A stretch of DNA of 37,729 nucleotides from JAXDLK01 sp034666665 (GTDB lineage Bacteria; Desulfobacterota; Binatia; JACPRU01). The DNA lies in NCBI GenBank assembly GCA_034666665.1, contig JAXDLK010000370.1:1-37729 (forward strand), in the 5' to 3' direction. Position numbers and translations under genes: made by a program. Of this stretch, positions 17,572 to 27,098 are shown piece after piece; position 1 is the stretch's first letter, and the number at the start of each line of letters is the position of its first letter. The notes under the pieces were generated by a model, which ran no database searches, was not told the DNA's origin, and saw nothing but the letters and a program-made list of their open reading frames with translations.

Positions 17572-19977
17572 TCATCGGCCGCCAAACCACCCTTCTAGCC
17601 ACCGCTCGGTGGCTTTCCAAGGGTTGCTCGGGGATGTCTCGACCGGGCGGTGAGCGGCGTCCGGCTCGAGAACGTCCTCGTGGATCGGCAGCTCCGCGGC
17701 GGGGAGCGACTGCCCGTCGCAGGTGGAACGTGGCTCCGTACCCATCACGAACGCTTCTCGGATGGATCCCGGACAGGACCATCCCGCGAGGAAACCGGTG
17801 ACCGGATCGATGTCACGGAAGACCACCCCCGCGGGCACGGGAAAAGACCGCGCACCGCTGAGCGCCAGCGAATCCTTCATCACCCGCACCCAGATCGGCA
17901 GCGCGGCGGTCGCGCCGCTGAGACCGAGCGGGGTGCCATCATCGAAGCCGACCCAGGTGCCGGCGACGACGTCGGGCGAATAGCCGATGAACCAGGCGTC
18001 CTTGGAATCGTTGGTCGTACCCGTCTTGCCGGCGACAGGCTGCCGCAAACCGAGACGGCGGACACCCGCCCCGGTTCCGCTGTTGACGACGCCCGCGAGC
18101 AGGTTGCTGGTGACGTAGGTCGCCGCGCCGGTAGCGACCCGGCGCCGGACGAGGCGATCCTGGTAGAAAACGGTGCCGTCGCTGGTGAGCACGCCGCGGA
18201 TCAGCGCCGGCCGGGTAACCTCGCCGAGGTTGGGAAAGACCGTGTAGGCGCCGACCAGATCGAGTGGCGTCACTTCCGCCGTCCCGAGGGCGATCGCGGG
18301 CACCGGCCGGATCGTCCCGAGACCCACGAGGCGCGCGAGCTCCGCGACTCGGGGGAAGCCGACGTGCTCGGCGACGACCACCGTCGGCACGTTTCGCGAA
18401 TCTTCGAGAGCTCTGCGGACGCTGACCTCGCCGAGGAAACGCCGGTCGTAGTTCGTCGGCGACCACACGTCCCGGCCGACCCGCCAGCGCAGCGGCTCGT
18501 CGCGCACGTGGCTGGCGGCGGTCATCGGCCGCTCCGCGTCGTCGAGCGCCGCGAGGTACACGAACGGCTTGAATGCCGAGCCGGGCTGACGCCGTGAGCG
18601 GGTGGCGCGATTGAACTGGCTCTGGGTGAAATCGCGTCCGCCGACGATCGCTCGAACGAGCCCACTCTGCGCCTCCAGCACCACGACGGCCGCCTGCAGA
18701 GGGTGATCGGCGCTCCGCAGGCGCCGGAATCGCTTCTCGAGGCCGGCGAGCCCCTCCGCGACGTCGTGATCCACCGCTCGTTGCAGCTCGAGATCCACGG
18801 TCGTGTACACCGCCATCCCGCGGACGTGCTCGGGCGAGATTCCGAGCTGCGTCAAACGGCGCAGAACCTCGTCCACGAAGAACGGCGCCTCCAGCGGCTG
18901 CAGCCCCTGCCGCGACGGACGGAGCGGCTCCGCGAGTGCCCGCGCGAGCTCCGCCTCGCCGAGCCACCCGTTGCTGGCCATGTTTCGCAGCACGAGGTTC
19001 CGCCGGGCGAGCGCCCGCTCCGGGTGGCGGATCGGCGAATCTGCATTCGGCGCATGGATGATGCCGGCGATGGTCGCGGCCTCGGCCGCCGTCAAGCCCG
19101 TCGGCTCCTTGCCGAAGAACGCTCGCGCCCCCGGGGCGATCCCGTAGAGGCCGATGGACCCGACGCGCCCCATGTAGACGGTGTCGAGATACGCCTCGAG
19201 GATCTCCTGCTTCGTCAGCCGGAGCTCGAGAAGCACGGAAAGCACCGCCTCCGTCACCTTGCGGCTCCACCGCCGCTCCGGCGTCAGCAACGCGTTCTTC
19301 GCGAGCTGCTGGGTGATGGTGCTCCCCCCCTGCAGCACTCCGCCGCCTTTGACGTTCACCATCGCCGCCCGCAGAACTCCGACCGGATCGATGCCGGGAT
19401 GGGTGGCGAAACGCTCGTCCTCGGCTGCGAGGACCGCTGCGACCACGTGAGCCGGAAGGCCCGCGAGCCGGACGGGCTTGCGCTCGCCGAGGACGCCGCC
19501 CGCGTAGCTCCCGAGGAGCTCCGGTTCGAGGGAGACGCCGTCCGCCGTCAGCGGGCCGTCGATTTGCCGCACCCGGACGATCGTGTCGCCGCCGAGATCG
19601 ATCATCACGTGCCGCTCCGGCTCCTCTTCGGCGGCATCGACGAAGCCGCGAAGGCCGATCTCGATGCGTCCGGGTGTCGCACGGAACGTCCCGGTGCTCA
19701 CCGGGCCGCCGGTCAGCTCCCGGTAGCCGAGCCTGCGGAGCCGCGGGATCAGTCGTGCGCCCGCAGTGGAGAGCCCCGGACGGAGCACGAGCGGTGACGA
19801 GAAGATCCGGAGCGGTCCGAGTGCTCGCGCCGCCACGAAGCTCTCGACGTCGCGGTAGAGCTTCCACAACCAAGCGGTTCCGCTGGCGACCGCCAGCAGC
19901 AACACGACGGCGGTCCAGCGCCGGACGCGGGCGCCCCGAGGGGACCGGCCGCGATCTCTTCCCGCGCGCTTGGCCAT
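17572..19977 (-). CDS. Class A penicillin-binding protein (PBP1b-like)
   Basis: An 801-residue bifunctional murein synthase. Transmembrane helix at about 21-40, then a UB2H-like domain (about 58-140). The GT51 glycosyltransferase has catalytic E186 in 'AAEDERFATHPG' and 'LQGGSTITQQLAKN' (215-228). The transpeptidase has the SxxK serine S467 ('PGSAFKP'), SxN S527-R-N529 and KTG 651-653 ('VAGKTGTTND'). It polymerises and cross-links peptidoglycan in the periplasm. It heads a same-strand unit with the sigma, anti-sigma and DUF3106 genes. The ATG at 19977 has no good ribosome binding site. The Ser/Pro tail is short. Confidence 0.95.
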   Translation of the reverse strand: MAKRAGRDRGRSPRGARVRRWTAVVLLLAVASGTAWLWKLYRDVESFVAARALGPLRIFSSPLVLRPGLSTAGARLIPRLRRLGYRELTGGPVSTGTFRATPGRIEIGLRGFVDAAEEEPERHVMIDLGGDTIVRVRQIDGPLTADGVSLEPELLGSYAGGVLGERKPVRLAGLPAHVVAAVLAAEDERFATHPGIDPVGVLRAAMVNVKGGGVLQGGSTITQQLAKNALLTPERRWSRKVTEAVLSVLLELRLTKQEILEAYLDTVYMGRVGSIGLYGIAPGARAFFGKEPTGLTAAEAATIAGIIHAPNADSPIRHPERALARRNLVLRNMASNGWLGEAELARALAEPLRPSRQGLQPLEAPFFVDEVLRRLTQLGISPEHVRGMAVYTTVDLELQRAVDHDVAEGLAGLEKRFRRLRSADHPLQAAVVVLEAQSGLVRAIVGGRDFTQSQFNRATRSRRQPGSAFKPFVYLAALDDAERPMTAASHVRDEPLRWRVGRDVWSPTNYDRRFLGEVSVRRALEDSRNVPTVVVAEHVGFPRVAELARLVGLGTIRPVPAIALGTAEVTPLDLVGAYTVFPNLGEVTRPALIRGVLTSDGTVFYQDRLVRRRVATGAATYVTSNLLAGVVNSGTGAGVRRLGLRQPVAGKTGTTNDSKDAWFIGYSPDVVAGTWVGFDDGTPLGLSGATAALPIWVRVMKDSLALSGARSFPVPAGVVFRDIDPVTGFLAGWSCPGSIREAFVMGTEPRSTCDGQSLPAAELPIHEDVLEPDAAHRPVETSPSNPWKATERWLEGWFGGR

Positions 19978-20047
19978 CCGTGAACTAGTCTCGATTTTCC
20001 CGAGCTGCTACTCGTAAATCCAGAACCGATCCTAGGAATCTGCTTCG

Positions 20048-21663
20048 GTGAAAGACGCGGAAAACGCCTCGCTGACGGAGCACCTGAACCGCATCGAAGC
20101 GTACATGCGCGGCTGCGGGCTGCTGCGCTTCGCGCGCGAGCCTTCACGGCTGCGATCGGAGCTCGCGGAGTTCGGGCGCGAGCTTCTTCCCGAGATCGTC
20201 GACGAGTGGATGACGGTCGTGAGCGGGGCCCTGGCCATCACGGAGGCGGAGCGACAGAAGGTCTGGCAAGCGATGTACGATGCGCAGCTCCGCTGGTTCC
20301 GCCACATCGAGGATCCGGCCGACTTCGACACCTACGGGTATCTCCGCGAACACACTCGTGACGGCTTCATCTCGGAGTTCCCGGCGTCACGGTTCCTGGC
20401 TGCGCAGATGAAGGTGCGGCAGATCCTGCGCCGGGCACTGCACCGGCGGTACGCCGATCGGCCGGAGAAGCAGGGGGAGCTCATCGCCCTCCTCGATCAG
20501 GAGTTCCAGGAGCGCATCCTGCACATCACCGACTTCTTCGTGGAATCCAAGGTGGAGGAGCTCCACGAGCAGGAGATCAGTTATCGTCAAACGGTCGACA
20601 ACGCGCCGGCGCCGATCTTCCGGATCGACCACGATTCCGGAACCGTGATCGCCGCGAACTCGGTCGCGGAGCGAGTGACCGGATTCCCCGCCGCGGAGCT
20701 GATCGGCCGCAAGACCTGGGAGCTTCATCCTGCGGACGAAGCAGAAGCCGCCCGGCGCCACTGGCTCGGAACCCGCGACAGCCACCACCGCACGAGCGAG
20801 GATCTCCATCTCCGCCATCGTGATGGCGCATCGATTCCCGTGTTCGTGAGCTCCGGCGTGATCGAGTACGGCCGCGAACGATTCATCCAGCAGATCTGCG
20901 TCGACATCTCGGACCGGCGGCGGCTCGAGGGCCAGCTCGTGCAATCCGAGAAGATGGCCGCGATCGGTCAGCTCGCCGCCGGTGTCGCGCACGAGATCCG
21001 CAATCCGCTCGGAGCGATCCGCAACGCGCTCTACGACCTGAAGGAGATCCTTTCCGGTGCTCCGGCGGAGGCACAGGAGGATCTGCGCATCGCCGAGGAG
21101 GAGCTCGTCCGCGCGAAGGTGATCATCGACAACCTCCTGGAGTTCTCCCGCGTGTCGCACGCGGAGCTGGAGCCGATCGACCTGAACGATCTCCTCCGCA
21201 AGACGCTCCTCCTGATGAACCGCTACCTGCAGAACAGCGACGTGCGGGTCGAACAAGACTTCGGTGAGATCCCTCCCTGCCTCGTGAATCAGAACGCGAT
21301 GCGCCAGGTCGCGCTCAACCTCATCACGAATGCGGTTCAAGCCATGCCGAAAGGCGGCACACTGTCGCTCCGCACGTGGCTCGTACCCGCGCGGAACGGT
21401 CGCACGAACCGTCTCGCGTTCGACGTCACCGACTCCGGCGTCGGCATCCCGGCCGAGCACCTGAAGAACATCTTCAATCCCTTTTTCACGACCAAGGAGC
21501 CCGGTCAGGGTACCGGCCTCGGGCTCTCGGTCGTGGACTCGATCGTGCGGCAGAATCGCGGCGAGATCCGCGTCGAGAGCAATCTCGGCCGCGGCACCAC
21601 GTTTCATCTCGAGTTCCCCTGCAACTGCCCCGAGCCGTCGGCTGACATCCGCGAACCGCTCTG

Positions 21664-21664
<1 letters not shown>
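20048..21664 (+). CDS. PAS-domain sensor histidine kinase (NtrB-like)
   Basis: A 538-residue soluble kinase with no membrane segment. The helical N-terminal part (1-175) resembles an RsbR-type non-haem globin sensor (tentative). A PAS domain (about 178-292, 'QTVDNAPAPIFRIDHDSG') follows. HisKA has H315 in 'AAGVAHEIRNPLGAIRN'. HATPase_c has N428 ('LNLITNAVQAM'), G1 'DVTDSGVGIP' and G2 'GQGTGLGLSVVDSIV'. The layout matches cytoplasmic NtrB-type kinases. GTG start without a clear Shine-Dalgarno site. The stop overlaps the regulator's ATG (TGATG), so they are a cognate pair. Signal unknown. Confidence 0.92.
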
Positions 21665-23007
<1,343 letters not shown>

Positions 23008-23115
23008 TCGCGTGGGGCGTTCGCCGCGCCAACTTTGCCAACGTACTTGGTTCGCTTCCGGGGATGTGGCATCCCGACGGAATCGAGAACGCCACGGCGT
23101 GAAGCGCAAGCCCTG

Positions 23116-23508
23116 ATGATCTCCGGCTCCGAAGACAAGCGAGCACGCATTCTCCTCGTCTCTCCGGAGGCCAATTTCTACGCGACGCTGCAGCGCATCC
23201 TCGGCCGCTGCGGGTACGCGATCGAGGTCGCCGCCACCGGCGAGCAGGCTCTCGAACGGATCGGTTCCCAACGGTTCGATGCGATCGTCAGTCAGGTGCA
23301 TCTGCCGGGAACGATCTGCGGGGTCACGCTGCTCCAACGCCTGCGTGCCTATGGCCTCGAAGTCCCGGTCGTCCTGCTCACCGAAGAGCAGACCGACCGC
23401 GTGCGGCGCGTGCTCGAATCGAGCTCCCGGGTGACGTGCGTCAGTCAGCACGCGGACGTCGACTCGCTCAAGTCGACGCTCGCCGCCTGCCTCGCGTCAG
23501 GGCGCTGA
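23116..23508 (+). CDS. Degenerate receiver-domain protein (pseudo-receiver)
   Basis: A 130-residue single-domain protein with the receiver fold ('ARILLVSPEANFYATLQRIL', 'FDAIVSQVHLPG', 'VPVVLLTEEQTDRV'). Key residues are missing: the acidic pair is S16-P17, the phospho-acceptor Asp is S59, and the conserved Lys-Pro is lost. Only the Thr after the fourth strand remains. It therefore cannot be phosphorylated in the usual way and may act by protein contact. The start is the ATG at 23116; a TTG at 23035 would add 27 unrelated residues. It sits 108 bases after the NtrC-type gene and its end overlaps the convergent exonuclease gene by 12 bases. Confidence 0.75.
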   Translation: MISGSEDKRARILLVSPEANFYATLQRILGRCGYAIEVAATGEQALERIGSQRFDAIVSQVHLPGTICGVTLLQRLRAYGLEVPVVLLTEEQTDRVRRVLESSSRVTCVSQHADVDSLKSTLAACLASGR

Positions 23509-24225
23509 AGCGTCCTCACCGAGGTCGGCGAACGTCGACACACTCTCGACGAGCTCTCCGTAGCGCTCGGCCGCGAGTCGCCCGCGGACCAGCTCGATCC
23601 GGAGGAAGAGCAGATAGGTGAGCAAGACGTCCCGGCGACAGTATCGGTGGATCTCGTCGAGGCAGCCACCGTCCCAGAGCTCCTGCACGCGCGAGCCTTC
23701 GATGCGTCCCTTCCCGGGATGACCGATCATGCGCAGCAGCACGTCGAGACCGCCTCGCAGGCGGTACGATCCTCCGCGCGTGAGGAAATCGTAGAGGTCG
23801 TAGTGCTCGCCGTCGTCCGCAGCGTCCCTCCATCCGCCGAAGTAGCGCGGTGCAGAACAGCCGTAGCGCAGGGCGGCGAGCTCCATCACCGGCAGGTCGA
23901 AGTTTCGCCCGTTGAACGACACCCAGCGGCCACGAAATTCCTCGATGCGAGTCCAGAACGCGCGCACCAAGGTCTCCTCGCCGGAGGCGTCACCGGCGAG
24001 CGTCTCGATGGTTTCGAGGCCGTGCTCCGCGTTCACAGACGCGATGGCGACGGAGATCGGAACGTGGAACGCCAGCGGAGCGAAATCGCGGCCGCGGTCC
24101 TCGAACGCCGCGCGGCGGAACTCCTCGTATGCGCCGTCGTCGTCGAGCCCCCGCCCGCGGAACAGCACCTGGTTCAGGAGCCGCTTGTCGATCCGCGTCT
24201 CGATGTCGAAAACGGCGACCGACAT
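23497..24225 (-). CDS. Predicted PolB-like 3'-5' exonuclease
   Basis: A 242-residue DnaQ-fold exonuclease related to the proofreading domain of family B polymerases (DNA_pol_B_exo2). Exo I is 'VAVFDIET' with D7 and E9. Exo II is 'WVSFNGRNFDLPVMELAAL'. Exo III is 'HRYCRRDVLLTYLLFLR'. Exo II and III carry the further metal aspartates. It acts as a free-standing nuclease; its cellular role is not known. The ATG at 24225 is seven bases after the cupin lipoprotein stop, so the two are probably co-transcribed. Its end overlaps the convergent pseudo-receiver gene. Confidence 0.85.
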   Translation of the reverse strand: MSVAVFDIETRIDKRLLNQVLFRGRGLDDDGAYEEFRRAAFEDRGRDFAPLAFHVPISVAIASVNAEHGLETIETLAGDASGEETLVRAFWTRIEEFRGRWVSFNGRNFDLPVMELAALRYGCSAPRYFGGWRDAADDGEHYDLYDFLTRGGSYRLRGGLDVLLRMIGHPGKGRIEGSRVQELWDGGCLDEIHRYCRRDVLLTYLLFLRIELVRGRLAAERYGELVESVSTFADLGEDASAP

Positions 24226-24232
24226 CGTCGCG

Positions 24233-24727
24233 TCAGGGCGGCGATACCGCCGACTGCGACGAAAGCTCGTCCGCCCCTTCCGGCGCCGCGACCGTGTCGC
24301 GACCGTCGAAGGGCGGCGAGAACACCACCGCGGCGACCGCCGGCGACTCGCCGGTGTTGCGGAAGAAGTGCGGTGTTCCCCGCGGGACGTGCACCACGTC
24401 GCCCATCTTCATCGGCATCTGCTTCTGCTCGACCGTGAGAACTCCCTCACCGCGGAGCACGAACACCGTCATGTCGTGGAAGCGGTGATAGTGAGGCTTC
24501 TCGGACGTGCGGACGACGGCGACGTGGTGGCTAACCCACGCGGTGTGGCCGAGGTTCGCGACGGCGACGTCCTCGGAGCCCGCGCGCCGGATCTCGGCGT
24601 CCACGTCCGTCGCGCGCCAGTCGCCATCGTAGCGCAGCGACAGTCGTGGATTCGGGATCGCTGCGGACGAACAGCCGACGAGAAGCGAGAGCGTCGCCAC
24701 CGCAACCAGACCCATTCCCCTTCGCAT
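24233..24727 (-). CDS. Cupin-domain lipoprotein
   Basis: A 164-residue protein with a lipoprotein signal: hydrophobic core and lipobox LVGC, lipidated Cys19. The mature part is one cupin barrel. Motif 1 gives H79 and H81 ('EKPHYHRFHD'), with D85 where Glu is usual. Motif 2 is 'GDVVHVPRGTPHFFRN' with H120. These three His should bind one metal. The C-terminus is acidic. The ATG at 24727 is preceded by AGGAGGAG. Reaction unknown; a periplasmic metal-dependent binding or oxygenase role is possible. It is divergent from the thiolase gene and upstream of the exonuclease. Confidence 0.82.
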   Translation of the reverse strand: MRRGMGLVAVATLSLLVGCSSAAIPNPRLSLRYDGDWRATDVDAEIRRAGSEDVAVANLGHTAWVSHHVAVVRTSEKPHYHRFHDMTVFVLRGEGVLTVEQKQMPMKMGDVVHVPRGTPHFFRNTGESPAVAAVVFSPPFDGRDTVAAPEGADELSSQSAVSPP

Positions 24728-24734
24728 GGTGCCC

Positions 24735-24763
24735 TTGCTCCTCCTTTCGGGCGACGCTAATAC
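24735..24763 (+). promoter_or_regulatory. Promoter for the thiolase gene
   Basis: -35 TTGCTC (24735-24740), 17-base spacer, -10 TAATAC (24758-24763). Expected start about 24770, giving a 40-base leader that includes the GGAGGAG ribosome binding site. The -10 overlaps that of the divergent cupin gene. Confidence 0.5.
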
Positions 24764-24785
24764 CAGAGGACGTCCTGCGTCGCCA
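24757..24785 (-). promoter_or_regulatory. Extended -10 promoter for the cupin lipoprotein gene
   Basis: Minus strand: -10 TATTAG (24757-24762) preceded by TGG (extended -10), 17-base spacer, -35 TGGCGA (24780-24785). It faces the thiolase promoter and shares the same -10 bases, so the two should exclude each other. Confidence 0.5.
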
Positions 24786-24810
24786 TTTTCCCCAACCCGG
24801 AGGAGAGAAC

Positions 24811-26007
24811 ATGCCCGAATCGCGTGAAGCGGTGGTCGTCGCCAGCTCGAGAACTCCACTCGCGAAGTCCTTTCGCGGCTCGTTCAATCTCACCCGCCCC
24901 GACGATCTCGCCGCGCTCTGCATCAAGGACGTGCTGCAGAAGGTTCCCAACCTCGATCCCAAGGAAATCGAGGACGTGGTCTTCGGCTGTGCGTTCCCCG
25001 AAGGTCCTCAGGGCTTCAACATGGCGCGCAACGTGGCGATCCTGGCCGGCCTGCCGGTGACGACGGCGGGCACCACGGTCAACCGCTTCTGCTCTTCCGG
25101 CCTGCAGGCGATCGCCTTCGCCGCGCACCAGATCATGAACGAAGGCACCGACGTGGCGATCGGTGGCGGCACCGAGTCGATCACCATGCTGCAGTCGGAT
25201 TTCAACAAGAAGGACCTGTGGAACCCGTGGCTGATGGAGAACATAAAAGAGATCTACATGCCGATGGGGATCACCGCGGAAGTGGTCGCCAAGCGCTACG
25301 AGGTCTCGCGCGAGGATCAAGACCGTTACGCCGTGCTCAGCCAGCAGCGCACCGCTGCGGCACAGAAGTCGGGCAAGCTCGACGACGAGATCTTCCCGGT
25401 GACGGCGACGCGCCTGGTCAAGGACAAGACCACGGGCGAGGAGCGCAAGGAGGAGGTCACCGTCAAGAAGGACGAATGCAACCGGCCGGACACGACGTAC
25501 GAGAGCTTGTCTCAGCTGCCACCCGCGTTCACCGAGGGTGGGACCGTCACGGCCGGTAACGCGTCGCAGTTCTCGGACGGCGCCTCGGCGACGCTGTTGA
25601 TGTCGGCGGAGCGGGCGAAGAAGCTCGGCATCAAACCGCTCGGCGTCTTCCGCGGGTTTCGCGTGGCCGGGTGCAAGCCCGACGAGATGGGTATCGGCCC
25701 GGTGTTCGCGGTGCCGCGTCTCCTCCAGCAGACCGGCGTGAAGCTCGGCGACGTCGATCTGATCGAGTTGAACGAGGCGTTCGCGTCTCAGGTCGTCTAC
25801 TGTCGCGACAAGCTCGGACTCGATCCGGAAAAGCTCAACGTGAACGGCGGCTCGATCTCGATCGGACATCCGTACGGTACCACCGGATCACGATGCACCG
25901 GAACGATCCTCTACGAGCTCCTGCGACGGAAGCAGCGCTATGGGATCGTCACGATGTGCGTAGGCGGTGGGATGGGCGCCGCGGGCCTCTTCGAAGCTCT
26001 TCACTGA
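24811..26007 (+). CDS. Thiolase, acetyl-CoA C-acyltransferase
   Basis: A complete 398-residue thiolase. The acylated Cys is C94 ('NRFCSSGLQAI'), with H353 in 'SISIGHPYGTTGSR' and the second catalytic Cys C383 in 'TMCVGGGMGA'. Overall sequence ('VVVASSRTPLAKSFRGSF') is closest to FadA-type beta-ketothiolases, which cleave 3-ketoacyl-CoA in beta-oxidation, but biosynthetic acetoacetyl-CoA thiolases share these motifs. No hydratase or dehydrogenase gene is adjacent. The ATG at 24811 has GGAGGAG seven bases upstream. Transcription probably ends at the hairpin 26161-26197. Confidence 0.95.
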   Translation: MPESREAVVVASSRTPLAKSFRGSFNLTRPDDLAALCIKDVLQKVPNLDPKEIEDVVFGCAFPEGPQGFNMARNVAILAGLPVTTAGTTVNRFCSSGLQAIAFAAHQIMNEGTDVAIGGGTESITMLQSDFNKKDLWNPWLMENIKEIYMPMGITAEVVAKRYEVSREDQDRYAVLSQQRTAAAQKSGKLDDEIFPVTATRLVKDKTTGEERKEEVTVKKDECNRPDTTYESLSQLPPAFTEGGTVTAGNASQFSDGASATLLMSAERAKKLGIKPLGVFRGFRVAGCKPDEMGIGPVFAVPRLLQQTGVKLGDVDLIELNEAFASQVVYCRDKLGLDPEKLNVNGGSISIGHPYGTTGSRCTGTILYELLRRKQRYGIVTMCVGGGMGAAGLFEALH

Positions 26008-26138
26008 TCCAGGTACGCTACAAATTGTGCATAGTTCGCAAATTTTTGCGTAGCGACCGAGGGATGATCAACCGGAAAACCTAGGAACGGCGTGCGTGCT
26101 GCTGCCGGCATGAGCTTTGCTGGTTCATAAAGACGCAT
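26001..26138 (-). CDS. Possible 45-residue small protein
   Basis: Open frame from an ATG at 26138 with an excellent ribosome binding site (AAAGGAGGGG, spacing about five) to a TGA overlapping the thiolase end. The peptide begins MRLYEPAKLMPAAARTPF and ends YAQFVAYLDQ, with balanced composition. Against it: G/C at third positions is only about 43 percent, far below neighbouring genes; there is no homology I recognise; and no promoter is visible. It would be read from the DUF2333 transcript after the hairpin at 26161-26185. It is either a small, possibly acquired, gene or chance. Confidence 0.35.
   Translation of the reverse strand: MRLYEPAKLMPAAARTPFLGFPVDHPSVATQKFANYAQFVAYLDQ
26046..26059 (+). 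repeat. 14-base sequence repeated at 28695-28708
   Basis: TTGCGTAGCGACCG, identical to 28695-28708 in the same orientation. Here it is the right arm of an inverted repeat, CGCTAC (26016-26021) with GTAGCG (26050-26055); a smaller hairpin CGCAA/TTGCG lies inside. The second copy also has a CGCTAC partner. A 14-base match alone can arise by chance in a window this size. Confidence 0.3.
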
Positions 26139-26160
26139 CGTCGCCCCTCCTTTCGAAAAG

Positions 26161-26197
26161 CCCGGCCGGGATTCTCCCGACCGGGTTTTTCGTTTTT
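26161..26197 (+). terminator. Intrinsic terminator after the thiolase gene
   Basis: An 11-bp stem with one mismatch (26161-26171 with 26175-26185), three-base loop, then TTTTTCGTTTTT (26186-26197). It is the strongest terminator in the window and lies between two converging units. On the minus strand it is followed only by CTTTTC, so it may also act, more weakly, on the DUF2333 transcript. Confidence 0.85.
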
Positions 26198-26216
26198 GGA
26201 CTCTTGGCTTCCTTAT

Positions 26217-27095
26217 TTATTTCTCGAGCTCCTCGCGGACCGAGTACATCTTCTGCCGCGCCTCGGTGACGTAGGCATCGAGGTTCAGGCGGTGATTGGC
26301 GAACAGGCTCGCCGGACCGCCGTCGAGGATCACCAGAGGCTTCAGGGTAGCGGCGCGGGAGAGCGCCTGCCCCACCTCCTCGAACAGGGTATCCAGGATC
26401 GGACGCTCCTGGAGCTCGGCACGGTACTCCACCCGCAGCGCGCGTGAGACTTGGAGCATCGCGTGCGCCACGCCTTGCGCGTGGTAGAAGGCATCGTCGG
26501 TGGCGAAGAAGCTCACGTCCTGCCGGTAGAGCGCAGCGTGCGCGTCGCCGAGCATGTCGGTCCACGTCTGAAAGAGGCGGATGAGCTCGACGTTCCGGCG
26601 GTTCATCGGCTTCGAGCGCGGCGGCTTCGTGTGTAGCCCGGCCACGTACTCCCGGAGGTGCTGCACGCCTTCGCGGAACCGGCCCTCCGCGGACGGGAAC
26701 CAGAACTTCTGCGCGTCGTTGCGGAAGAGCGTGTCCGCCTGCACCAGGTGCGGATCGTACTCGTCGCTCGAGACCTTCGTGAGGTGGTCCTTGAAGACGC
26801 GCATGGTCTCACGCACCGCGAGGATGATGCCGAGCTGCCGATTCGCGTTGTTGTCGGCGAGCATCGAGGGGCCCCAGAGAACGAAGTCGTTCGGCCGCCA
26901 ACCGGTCGGGGAATCGAGCTCGTGCTCCATCACCGCCGCCACGGCTGCCGCGACCGCCTCTCCGGGCGCGGCGTCGGCGATCGCCTCCGGGTCGAAGCTC
27001 AGCTGGTCGTGACGGATCTGGCCGAGGTGGAGCGCAACGATCGTGCACACCCACCCGATCGCGGCCACCGCGGCCAGCGTGCCGCCGCGACGCAT
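26217..27095 (-). CDS. DUF2333 family protein
   Basis: A 292-residue protein. One N-terminal hydrophobic helix (about 5-25, LAAVAAIGWVCTIVALHLG) acts as anchor or signal. The rest is helical and matches DUF2333 in its landmarks: 'GWRPNDFVLWG', 'LADNNANRQLGIILAVRE', and 'FWFPSAEGRFREGVQHLREY'. Function is unknown in the family. It starts three bases after the GST stop, so the two are co-transcribed. It converges on the thiolase gene with the bidirectional hairpin between. Confidence 0.75.
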   Translation of the reverse strand: MRRGGTLAAVAAIGWVCTIVALHLGQIRHDQLSFDPEAIADAAPGEAVAAAVAAVMEHELDSPTGWRPNDFVLWGPSMLADNNANRQLGIILAVRETMRVFKDHLTKVSSDEYDPHLVQADTLFRNDAQKFWFPSAEGRFREGVQHLREYVAGLHTKPPRSKPMNRRNVELIRLFQTWTDMLGDAHAALYRQDVSFFATDDAFYHAQGVAHAMLQVSRALRVEYRAELQERPILDTLFEEVGQALSRAATLKPLVILDGGPASLFANHRLNLDAYVTEARQKMYSVREELEK

Positions 27096-27098
27096 GCG

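Noticed and set aside
16300..19977. Sigma/anti-sigma unit as a phage or defence island
   Set aside because: All four genes have the host's codon bias and cell-envelope functions; no nuclease, toxin or mobile-element gene is near.
19978..20047. Divergent promoters between the PBP and the histidine kinase
   Set aside because: TAGTTC (minus) and TAGGAA (plus) lie at leaderless-like distances, but neither has an acceptable -35 at 16-18 bases, and no ECF-type AAC/CGTC pair is evident.
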